This document shows positions 36,374-43,853 of a stretch of 64,000 nt of DNA, one piece after another (within the stretch, counting starts at the first letter, position 1; every line of letters begins with the position of its first letter). The notes under the pieces are model-generated. The model did not search any database. It was not told the DNA's origin and worked only from the letters and a program-made list of their open reading frames with translations. The position numbers and the translations under genes were made by a program. Source of the stretch: Aquificota bacterium (lineage in GTDB: Bacteria > Aquificota > Aquificia > Aquificales > Hydrogenothermaceae). The stretch covers positions 43,425 to 107,424 of the forward strand of contig JAADDZ010000007.1 in the NCBI GenBank assembly GCA_013153635.1. The letters are read 5' to 3'.

Positions 36374-36455
36374 ATTAACTTTTAATTTATGTTCTAGAAA
36401 TCACACCAAAAAAAGTATATATTTCTGATGTTAAATTCAAATTTTGAGGAAGTAG

Positions 36456-36803
36456 ATGGAAAATCTCTTAGTTATTGGGTCTTCTATACTACTAATTGGT
36501 GGAATTAGCTGGTTTTTCTTTGGTAAAAAAGAAAAAGGAAAACCAGAAAATCTAAACGAAGAGGATTATCAAACTATCGAGGTAAACATAACAGGTATGC
36601 ACTGTGCCGGCTGTGCCGCAGGAATAGAAGGGACTTTTAAATCTATGGACGGTATAAAGGAAGTCCAAGTGAACTTTGCAACATCAAAAGGAAGATTTGT
36701 TTTTAATCCTGTAGTTATTTCTAAAGAGCAGGTGATTCAAAAAATCAAAGAGTTAGGATATGACGCATCTATAGATTTAGAGAAATTAGAAAAAAAAAGT
36801 TAG
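36456..36803 (+). CDS. Membrane-anchored HMA copper-binding domain (zero-frame product of split copA)
   Basis: A 115-residue product: one membrane helix (about 3-22), a basic/polar linker, then a heavy-metal-associated domain (about 39-107) with GMHCAGC (C50, C53). Positive charges after the helix put the HMA domain in the cytoplasm. The frame stops at TAG 36801-36803, two codons after a run of nine A. In the -1 frame the sequence continues directly into the copper ATPase. The product alone would be a tethered copper chaperone; with slippage it is the N terminus of the full pump. GAGGAAGTAG precedes the ATG. Confidence 0.85.
   Translation: MENLLVIGSSILLIGGISWFFFGKKEKGKPENLNEEDYQTIEVNITGMHCAGCAAGIEGTFKSMDGIKEVQVNFATSKGRFVFNPVVISKEQVIQKIKELGYDASIDLEKLEKKS
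36790..36803 (+). other. Candidate frameshift site: A9 run followed by a zero-frame stop
   Basis: Nine A (36790-36798) include the heptamer A AAA AAA in the correct register for -1 slippage, and TAG follows one codon later. A -1 shift after codon 36795-36797 resumes at AAG 36797-36799 and opens the full ATPase frame. RNA polymerase slippage on the run would do the same. I see no strong downstream pseudoknot. A homopolymer sequencing error or a real inactivating mutation are the alternatives. Confidence 0.6.
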
Positions 36804-38710
36804 AAAAAGAAAAGAGCCTTAGAAAAAAGGTAGTTTTATCTTTTCTTTTAACTTCTGGAGTTTTTTATCTGTCTTTTTTTCCTCTTAGCCCAAATCTAGT
36901 TAATAACATAATACTACTCATATTAGCTTCTTTTGTTCAATTTTTTATAGGGTGGGAGTTTTATAAGTCCTCAATAAACGGGATAAAAAATAAAATAGCT
37001 GACATGAATCTTTTGATAGTTATTGGTACTTCTGTAGCTTACTTTTACTCTGTAAGTGTTATACTTTTTCCTAGCTTATTTCCTGCAAATATGAAAAACT
37101 TATACTTTGACAGCTCTTGTGCGATTATCTCTTTTGTACTTCTTGGAAGATATTTAGAAATCAAGTCCCGCTCAAAAGCAACAGAGTTTATGAAAAAGCT
37201 ATTGTCCCTAAAGCCAGAAAAAGCACGAGTTATAAAAGAAAACACAGAGATTCTAGTACCAGTAGAAAAAATAAAAAAAGGAGACCTTTTAGCAGTAAAA
37301 GCTGGAGAAAAAATACCAACCGATGGAAAAATCATACACGGAGAAGCAGAAATAGATGAGTCGATGCTGACAGGAGAATCTTTTCCTGTTTTTAAAAAAG
37401 TAGGAGATAGAGTTATTGGAGGAACTATCCTCATTGATGGGTACATAAAATTTTACGCAGAGCGAGTAGGAAAAGATACAACCCTATTTCAGATAATAAA
37501 ACTCCTTTTAGAAGCTCAATCTAAAAAACCACCTATAGGTAGACTTGCAGATAAGATAACAGCCTTTTTTGTACCAGCTATACTGATAATAGCTATCTTA
37601 GTATTTGATGCTTGGTTTTTATTAAAAAATGATTTACAGATGGCTATTTTGGCTTGTGTATCTGTGCTAATAATAGCTTGTCCTTGTGCATTAGGTTTAG
37701 CAACTCCTATCGCTATAATAGCTACAATCGGACGAGGTGCAAAAGAAGGCATATTAATTAAAAATCCTGAAGTTATTGAAGTTATCAAAGATGTAGACAT
37801 AGCCATATTTGACAAAACAGGAACACTTACCCACGGAAGATTTTATGTGAAAGATACAGACATAACCGACCCCAAAATATTAGAACTCATAGCAACCGCT
37901 GAAAAATATTCAACTCATCAGATAGCTAGAGCTATATTGGATTATGCAGTATCAAAAGGTATCTACCCAAAGGAACCTGACTATTACAAAAATATTGTAG
38001 GAAAAGGTATATATGCCAAAGTTAAAGATAAAGAAATTTACATAGGTAATAAAGAGCTTTTGAAAGATTTAGGCTTAAACATAGAAGAAACAGAAATGTT
38101 AACTACTGTTTTTGCCGTTATAAACAGAAAAGTAGTTGGGAAGTTCTATCTAGAGGACAAAATAAAAGAAGAGACAAAAGAAGTGATAAGATTCTTCAAG
38201 GAAAAAGGTATAGATATAGTTCTCCTAACTGGAGATAATCAATCTGTAGCTGAAAAAGTATCTAAAGAGTTAGGGATTAACCGATTTAAAGCAAATATCT
38301 CTCCCAAAGGGAAATACGAATATGTAGAAGATTTACAAAGAAAAGGGAAAAAAGTGCTGTTTGTAGGAGACGGTATAAATGATGCTCCTGCAATGGGTAA
38401 AGCAGACGTAGGAATAGCTGTTAATCACGGAACCCAGATAGCTAAAGAGGCAGGAGATATTATCCTCCTAAAGGATTCTCTACTAGCTGTGGTACAAGCT
38501 TTTTCTTTATCCGAAGAAAGTTACAAAACAATCAAACAGAACCTTTTCTGGGCATACATATACAATCTCATATTTATCCCTGTAGCTAGTGGTATATTAT
38601 ATCCTTTCTTCAAGATTTTACTTAAGCCGACTTTCGCTGGAATGGCAATGTCGATGAGTTCAGTTACAGTTGTTTTAAACGCTCTTAGATTGTACAGTAA
38701 AAAACTTTAG
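36797..38710 (+). CDS. copA: Copper-exporting P1B-type ATPase (pump part, -1 frame)
   Basis: Pumps Cu+ out of the cytoplasm. Joined to the preceding frame the protein has about 751 residues. Going from the slip site it has TM1-TM2 (KKVVLSFLLTSGVFYL and later), TGES, the transmembrane CPC (C409, C411 of the joined protein), the phosphorylated Asp453 in DKTGT, an SxHxxA-type loop (KYSTHQIARA), GDGINDAP and C-terminal YN and MSMSS motifs typical of Cu+ pumps. No ATG, GTG or TTG occurs in this frame between the slip site and 37004, yet that stretch encodes conserved TM1-TM2. Translation therefore has to come from the HMA frame. Confidence 0.88.
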   Translation, partial: KLEKEKSLRKKVVLSFLLTSGVFYLSFFPLSPNLVNNIILLILASFVQFFIGWEFYKSSINGIKNKIADMNLLIVIGTSVAYFYSVSVILFPSLFPANMKNLYFDSSCAIISFVLLGRYLEIKSRSKATEFMKKLLSLKPEKARVIKENTEILVPVEKIKKGDLLAVKAGEKIPTDGKIIHGEAEIDESMLTGESFPVFKKVGDRVIGGTILIDGYIKFYAERVGKDTTLFQIIKLLLEAQSKKPPIGRLADKITAFFVPAILIIAILVFDAWFLLKNDLQMAILACVSVLIIACPCALGLATPIAIIATIGRGAKEGILIKNPEVIEVIKDVDIAIFDKTGTLTHGRFYVKDTDITDPKILELIATAEKYSTHQIARAILDYAVSKGIYPKEPDYYKNIVGKGIYAKVKDKEIYIGNKELLKDLGLNIEETEMLTTVFAVINRKVVGKFYLEDKIKEETKEVIRFFKEKGIDIVLLTGDNQSVAEKVSKELGINRFKANISPKGKYEYVEDLQRKGKKVLFVGDGINDAPAMGKADVGIAVNHGTQIAKEAGDIILLKDSLLAVVQAFSLSEESYKTIKQNLFWAYIYNLIFIPVASGILYPFFKILLKPTFAGMAMSMSSVTVVLNALRLYSKKL

Positions 38711-38868
38711 ATATAGATGTCTATTTTATGAGAAGCATCTTTTTGTATATCTTTTGGCTGTGGTTTCTTTTTGGATTTTGTTTTTTTCCTTTTTATCCAC
38801 TCTCTTTGATGTCTTTCATCTGTAACTGGCTTTATAGAAAGTACTTGAGTTACTTGAAACCAGTTCAT
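38707..38868 (-). CDS. Small basic protein (53 residues), function unknown
   Basis: Starts ATGAACTGG at 38868, six bases after AGAGGA, and encodes MNWFQVTQVLSIKPV followed by a Lys/Arg-rich, disordered-looking tail. Its stop overlaps the copA stop on the other strand. It lies 64 bases downstream of the Crp/Fnr regulator gene on the same strand. The good ribosome binding site and sensible composition support a gene; no family is recognised. Confidence 0.5.
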   Translation of the reverse strand: MNWFQVTQVLSIKPVTDERHQREWIKRKKTKSKKKPQPKDIQKDASHKIDIYI

Positions 38869-38932
38869 TTTAAATCCTCTAATAGATACTGTATATAATT
38901 AAAATTATTGGAATAATTCAAGCTTTTTCAAG

Positions 38933-39616
38933 TTAAACGACAAGGGTCTCTAGATAATCAGGTTTTAGAATCTCTATCTTCCCTCTTTGAGTGTTTACTA
39001 TACCTTCTTTTTTCCATTTGCTTATTATTCTGATGGCAGTTTCTACAGTAGTTCCTGCCATCTCTGCTATATCTTGGCGTGTTATAGGTGCAGTGATTAT
39101 ATATTTTCTGTTTTCTTGCTTCCCTATCTTCCTTGCAAGCTCTAATAAAAGAGTAGCTATCCTTCCTTCCACTTTTTCTGCGGCAAGACTCTTTAGCCTA
39201 TCGTAAGCCTCTAGCAACATTTTACTAGCGTCGCATGTAATCTTGACAGCTATCGCAGGATATTTTACAAGGAGTCTTAAAAAATCAGCATTTGATATGT
39301 GCAAAACATCTGTGTCTACTAGTGCTTGTGCTGTATATGTACTCTCTGGTTTTGAGTCTCCTACAGTAAGCCAACCAAAAAACTCCTTTGGGGTTACTAT
39401 TCTAAGTATAACTGTTTTTCCGTCGGCAGTTTCTTTTGTGAGCTTTACTATACCATCTACTACTATATACATTCCCGGCTCTTCGTCTCCTTCAAAAAAT
39501 ATATACTCATTTTTTTTGTAGTGTTCCTCATGAAAAAATTTTGCTATCTCTTTTATCTCTTCTGGTTTTAAACTTGAAAAAATATCAAGCTCTTGCAAAA
39601 ATTTTTCTTTGTCCAT
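38933..39616 (-). CDS. Crp/Fnr-family transcription regulator
   Basis: A 227-residue regulator with an N-terminal cyclic-nucleotide-binding fold (about 10-120, EYIFFEGDEEPGMYIVVDG) and a C-terminal Crp-type winged helix (about 150-225) with the recognition region ITRQDIAEMAGTTVETAIRIISKWKKEG. There is no N-terminal Cys cluster, so it is not an oxygen-sensing FNR proper; the HTH is closest to the NO/redox-type branch (Dnr/FixK/YeiL). Start set at 39616 because AGAGGAG lies just upstream; an earlier ATG at 39658 would overlap the MCE gene. Last of the aroB'-MCE-regulator group. Confidence 0.9.
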   Translation of the reverse strand: MDKEKFLQELDIFSSLKPEEIKEIAKFFHEEHYKKNEYIFFEGDEEPGMYIVVDGIVKLTKETADGKTVILRIVTPKEFFGWLTVGDSKPESTYTAQALVDTDVLHISNADFLRLLVKYPAIAVKITCDASKMLLEAYDRLKSLAAEKVEGRIATLLLELARKIGKQENRKYIITAPITRQDIAEMAGTTVETAIRIISKWKKEGIVNTQRGKIEILKPDYLETLVV

Positions 39617-39635
39617 TTTCTCCTCTAAAATTTTG

Positions 39636-41180
39636 TTATGGAACGCTACTAGCCGCACCTAGGAAATATTTTAAATAATCTTCTGTGAACATAAAACCAA
39701 CACCAAAGTACATACCTCTGTACTTATCATTTAGTAAGTCTGACCCTCCTATCCTAAAGAAAAAGGGTCTATCTTCTGCTTTATAGAACAAACCTATATC
39801 AAATTGGGGTTTCTCTGGCTCTCCTTGTATTACTTCTCTTCCTATTCTGTATAGGTCTGTAGTAAGTCGGATATTGTTTTTGTAATAAACATCTAGTCCC
39901 ACCGCCGCTGAAGATTCCTTTAGACCGCCTCTAAACCACAGTTCTTTAGAGCCTATTTTTATAAGTCTCCGTGCATATTGAAGGTCTATCAAAAGACCAA
40001 AATCTTTTTCTACCTCTGTAGTCATTCCAGTATCCGTATAGATTTCTCTTTTCGTTGCTACCGCTCCATTTGAGTTTGCAACTAAAGCCGCATAGTAGTA
40101 GACGCTATTTGATGGGTAAAATATACCTCCTAATCCACCTTTTACGTCCTCGTTACCAGTATGTTTCTCTGAAAACATAACTATGTCAAATCTAGATTTG
40201 TTCAAGATTTCAAAAGGTTTTGATATGTACTGAATCCCTTGAGTAGCTTTTACATAAAGAGTGTCTTCATTTATCAGTTTTCCTATCGTTCCTTTACCTT
40301 GATTTATCTTGGCTAAAATCTCTTTCAATTCTTTAGAAGACTCTTCCATGTTAGCTATTGTAGCTTTTAATTCATCTTTTTTATCTTCTAAAAGCTCATT
40401 TATTTCACTCGTGGTGCGGTCTATCTTTTCTAACAGATTAGGAGTCTTTTCTCTTAATATCTGTGAGGTTTCTCTTAGATTTGCTATAAGTACCTTTATG
40501 TCATCTTTGTTTTCTGTAGATATTTCTTCTAGGTTTTTCGCTATTTTATCTATTCTCTCAACTATTTGAGGTAGATTCTCTTTAAGAGAATAGGTAATCT
40601 GTTTGATATTTCTTAAACTTTCTTTGACCTCTCTTCTATTTTCTAAAATCATAGAATCAACATCTATGATTAGTTTATTGATGTTTTCAAAAATCTGTTT
40701 TAGTCTATCTTCTCCAAATGCCTTATTTATCTCATCTAAAGTTTTTGACAGCTTATTAGCAACCTCTTGAGCTACTTCAAATGCTGTATCTGTACCGAAA
40801 ATCTCCCCTGTTTGAATAATCTCTCCAGCCTTTGCCAATCCTGTATCCGGTGTTCCTGCATCTACATACAGATACTTATCACCCATCAGACCATAGGTTT
40901 TTATGTAAGCTCTGGCGTTTTTGTAGATAGGTATCCCTTTCTTTACAGAAAATTTTACTTTTATTTTTGAGTCTTCAAATTTTATCTCTTCTACTTTTCC
41001 TACCTTTACACCTTTTACCTGAACATCTGCCCCTACAGAAAGACCTGCAACATCATCAAAATATGCGTAATAGAAGGATTTTTTCTGTCTAAAGTCTGTA
41101 TTACCGAAGGTGAGTATCAAAAATGCAGATATTCCTGCCATGAAAAGTACAAAAAGACCTACTTTGAAAGTGGTTTGCAT
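39636..41180 (-). CDS. Long MCE-domain (MlaD-like) protein with C-terminal beta-rich domain
   Basis: A 514-residue lipid-transport protein. Inner-membrane helix (5-25), one MCE domain (about 35-112, with GLSVGADVQVKGVKVGKV and GDKYLYVDAG), a long coiled-coil stretch (about 125-300) and about 200 C-terminal residues of alternating strands (YYYAALVANSNG, YYKNNIRLTTDLYRIG, RGMYFGVGF). Ordinary MlaD ends after the MCE domain and a short helix. The extra parts could form a bridge across the periplasm to an outer-membrane barrel-like domain. It starts one base after the DHQ synthase II stop. The MlaF ATPase is encoded at 4106. Confidence 0.85.
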   Translation of the reverse strand: MQTTFKVGLFVLFMAGISAFLILTFGNTDFRQKKSFYYAYFDDVAGLSVGADVQVKGVKVGKVEEIKFEDSKIKVKFSVKKGIPIYKNARAYIKTYGLMGDKYLYVDAGTPDTGLAKAGEIIQTGEIFGTDTAFEVAQEVANKLSKTLDEINKAFGEDRLKQIFENINKLIIDVDSMILENRREVKESLRNIKQITYSLKENLPQIVERIDKIAKNLEEISTENKDDIKVLIANLRETSQILREKTPNLLEKIDRTTSEINELLEDKKDELKATIANMEESSKELKEILAKINQGKGTIGKLINEDTLYVKATQGIQYISKPFEILNKSRFDIVMFSEKHTGNEDVKGGLGGIFYPSNSVYYYAALVANSNGAVATKREIYTDTGMTTEVEKDFGLLIDLQYARRLIKIGSKELWFRGGLKESSAAVGLDVYYKNNIRLTTDLYRIGREVIQGEPEKPQFDIGLFYKAEDRPFFFRIGGSDLLNDKYRGMYFGVGFMFTEDYLKYFLGAASSVP

Positions 41181-42176
41181 TTATTTCTCCGTAATAGTTT
41201 CCTCTACTTTCATTCCAAAATGTCTGCCAGCTTCCTCAACATATCCTAGTATCTCATCTCCTACCTCTAAGTCTACTACAGATACCAAAGAACCATCTGA
41301 TTTTACTAATCTAATAGTTTCCGCATTTTGGAGTACTGCGCTTAATTTTTTATTATTATGTTCTGCTTCTATCAAAATCATAGGTCTTTTTTCTATCTTT
41401 GACCTTCCTACAAATACAGCTCTCCCATTCCCTTCTGTATCGTAAACCATCACCTCTTTGCCTGCTTCCAACTCACACAGATAGACTGTCTTTCCTCCGG
41501 GAACTTTTGTGTACATATGAACAGCTCCAGCGTTCACTCTAAAAGGTCGAGATGCCACATACGGAGATTCTTCTGTTTCTGCATGGACAAAAATCATACC
41601 TGCTGATGAATTTCCAACTAACAGACCCTCTCCTCTTTTTAGTAAGGAGGTGGTATCTACGGCTACCCTATCTCCCATACCTAACAGTTTTATAGCTGTT
41701 ACTTTGGCTTTTACCAATTCTACTTTTTCTGTGTCTTCTTTTATCAATTTTGATACTTTCTTAATCTGATTTATATCGTTTGTTTCTAAAACGACTCCTT
41801 TAACCCCTTTTTCTAGTATACCTACTGCTGTTTTTGCTTCTTGGGGGCTTTTTACAACTGAATATATATTTTCTGACTGGGCTATTAGGTTTTCTAGGGG
41901 AATTATTGTCCAATCTGTGGTTTTAACGATAACCTTCTTCCCTGATTTAGCTAGATTAGCCGCCTTTTCTTCATCTTGTTTATTCTCTATCTGAACTATA
42001 ACAAAATCATCAGATAGGTTTCCTTCTTTATCTACAGTTATAAACTTTACTCTCCCTAATTTTTTTGCTTCTTCTAATTTTTCTTGCGGGATTATTATGT
42101 AATCTGCACCTGATTCTATGGCGGTCGTTATTACCTTTTTGTCATAATCAAGTGCAGACACTATAAACTCTTTCAT
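41181..42176 (-). CDS. 3-dehydroquinate synthase II (archaeal type)
   Basis: Makes 3-dehydroquinate from 2-amino-3,7-dideoxy-D-threo-hept-6-ulosonate in the archaeal version of the early shikimate pathway. The 331 residues carry the family's diagnostic stretches: GDRVAVDTTSLLKRGEGLLVG, SSAGMIFVHAE, ESPYVASRPFRVNAGAVH, VGRSKIEKRPMILIEA. The usual first-step partner (a class I aldolase-like synthase) is not in this window. It is directly followed by the MCE gene and a Crp/Fnr regulator, an odd grouping. Family assignment is firm; NAD-dependent chemistry is known from archaeal members only. Confidence 0.9.
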   Translation of the reverse strand: MKEFIVSALDYDKKVITTAIESGADYIIIPQEKLEEAKKLGRVKFITVDKEGNLSDDFVIVQIENKQDEEKAANLAKSGKKVIVKTTDWTIIPLENLIAQSENIYSVVKSPQEAKTAVGILEKGVKGVVLETNDINQIKKVSKLIKEDTEKVELVKAKVTAIKLLGMGDRVAVDTTSLLKRGEGLLVGNSSAGMIFVHAETEESPYVASRPFRVNAGAVHMYTKVPGGKTVYLCELEAGKEVMVYDTEGNGRAVFVGRSKIEKRPMILIEAEHNNKKLSAVLQNAETIRLVKSDGSLVSVVDLEVGDEILGYVEEAGRHFGMKVEETITEK

Positions 42177-42305
42177 TCCCTACCTCACAGTTTTAGGATA
42201 ATAATATCAAGATTTTAGTAATATAAAATAATACCACATATTAATAACATAAATTAAGAATATTGTTAAGAAATTTTGATTAGATGGATATATTGATTTT
42301 TTTTT

Positions 42306-42657
42306 TGGTGGAGGCGGGGGGAATCGAACCCCCGTCCGAGAACAGCTATCGCACGGGCTTTCTACAGGCTTATCCTGTGATTAGAATTTCGCCTACAGCT
42401 TCCTCACAGGCAAGGCTACTGTAGGCTATCCCCTGAAAAGTTCAAGAAGTACCCTCGGGGAGGCAGGTACTTCTCTAGCCTGTGTGTCTGTCGCCCTTCC
42501 TAAGCCCACAGGCGAGCCTAGGAGGACGTCGCCGCTCTAATTAGGCAGCGAGAGCGAGTTCACGTTCGGGAATTGTTGTTTGTTGGTTTTTTACGGAGTA
42601 ACCTTCTCCGGCCTGCTTACCCGGCTTCACTGTTCCCGTCGAACCCGCATCGCCCCC
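42306..42657 (-). ncRNA. ssrA: tmRNA (transfer-messenger RNA)
   Basis: Rescues stalled ribosomes and tags the peptide. On the minus strand the 5' end GGGGGCG pairs with the 3' CGCCTCC before the encoded ACCA; GGTTCGACGGG and the T-arm GGTTCGATTCCCCC are conserved. The tag frame ends PERELALAA followed by TAA, resembling other Aquificales tags ending ELALAA. The resume codon lies somewhere in the preceding A/C-rich stretch and I cannot fix it. One-piece (not permuted). It is encoded between the yeiH-like gene and the aroB' operon, with no obvious terminator. Confidence 0.97.
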
Positions 42658-42676
42658 TTATTCAGTTGAGGCAATC

Positions 42677-42704
42677 AATATATTCCTTTTTGGATACTAT
42701 GCAA
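42677..42704 (-). promoter_or_regulatory. Candidate promoter of ssrA
   Basis: On the minus strand TTGCAT (42704-42699) and TATATT (42682-42677) are 16 bases apart. Transcription would start some 10-15 bases before the mature tmRNA end, leaving a short leader for RNase P to remove. The -35 overlaps the 3' end of the yeiH-like gene. Confidence 0.5.
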
Positions 42705-43716
42705 GTATCTCATGTACTATCTTAACAACTAAGATACCTCCAAAAAACAAGAATAAAAATATGATAAAAGCAGAATATATAGGCTTCATTCCTACACCTT
42801 TTATCTTATTGATATTAGTTTCTATACCCATAGCCCCCATAGCTACTGTAAGTAAAAAACTGTCCACCACGTTGATTTTTGACACTAAAGACGAAGGTAT
42901 CATATGAGTAGAGTTTACTAATACCATAGCTATAAAACCAAAAACAAACCAAGGTATAGGTATATCTCTTAAGGTTACTCCTGCACCATGGGTAGCATGT
43001 TTCTTTGCCAAATAAAAACTCAAAGCTATGAGAAGAGGTGCCAGCATCATCACCCTTGTGAGTTTTGCTATTGTAGCAGTATTGCCAGCTTCTAAGGAAA
43101 CAGCAAATCCAGCCGCAACTACTTGGGCTACTTCATGTACAGTAGCTCCTGTCCACAAACCATACAGAACGTCATTAAAGTCCAAAAGAAGACCAGCTTT
43201 GTAAACGACAGGATACAAAAACATAGCTATCGTACCAAATATAGTTACTGTTGCAACTGCCATAGCCGCATGGTGCATCTCTGCTTTTACAACTGGAGCA
43301 GTTGCTAGCACAGCAGATGCACCACATATAGAACTTCCAGAAGCAATTAGATAACTCATCTGACTGTCTAAACCAAAGATTTTCCTTGATACCCAAACAC
43401 CGATTAAGAATGTACCAACTAACATGATAGTATCTACTATAAGACCTTCGATACCCACAGATGCCACATCTTGGAGGGTAAGTCTAAAACCGAGAAAAAC
43501 GATAGCTATTCTTAGAACTTTTTTTAAGGAGAAAATTATTCCGGGTTTTAAAATCTCTGGGAGTTTGATAACATTTCCTATTATGATTCCAAAAATGATA
43601 GCTATGATTAGAGGACTAAAATTTACTGTCTGTTTTACTATATCTAAATTAGAAACAAAGGTAGCGATAACAGCTAATACAAAAGTAAAGATAATTCCCG
43701 GAAGAACCTTTGTCAT
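42697..43716 (-). CDS. YeiH/UPF0324 family membrane protein (putative exporter)
   Basis: A 339-residue inner-membrane protein with about ten helices. The segments PLIIAIIFGIIIGN, KKVLRIAIVFLGFRLTLQDV, ASGSSICGASAVLATAPVVKA and TVHEVAQVVAAGFAV are diagnostic of the YeiH family, often annotated as putative sulfate exporters. Sulfonate or sulfur-compound transport would suit a sulfur-oxidising host, but this is inference. The gene is divergent from mutS. Confidence 0.88.
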   Translation of the reverse strand: MTKVLPGIIFTFVLAVIATFVSNLDIVKQTVNFSPLIIAIIFGIIIGNVIKLPEILKPGIIFSLKKVLRIAIVFLGFRLTLQDVASVGIEGLIVDTIMLVGTFLIGVWVSRKIFGLDSQMSYLIASGSSICGASAVLATAPVVKAEMHHAAMAVATVTIFGTIAMFLYPVVYKAGLLLDFNDVLYGLWTGATVHEVAQVVAAGFAVSLEAGNTATIAKLTRVMMLAPLLIALSFYLAKKHATHGAGVTLRDIPIPWFVFGFIAMVLVNSTHMIPSSLVSKINVVDSFLLTVAMGAMGIETNINKIKGVGMKPIYSAFIIFLFLFFGGILVVKIVHEILA

Positions 43717-43853
43717 GGATTACCTCTCTAGTTTATATTTATTAGAATGAAGATAAAATTATAATCATCTTTTATTTGTATAGGTATTTGAAAATGTTAA
43801 TAACCTTATTTAAATTATTATGTCTTATTTATTAATTTGTTAGAGGTACAAAT

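Noticed and set aside
36374-36455. Copper-responsive operator upstream of copA
   Set aside because: I looked for a CueR- or CopY-type dyad and saw none.
37004-38710. Treating the copper ATPase as a separate gene starting at ATG 37004
   Set aside because: It would lack TM1 and TM2, which are encoded directly upstream in the same frame, and no ribosome binding site precedes 37004.
42300-42345. A tRNA gene suggested by the T-arm GAATCGAACCCCCG
   Set aside because: The acceptor stem, long body and tag frame show it is the 3' part of tmRNA.
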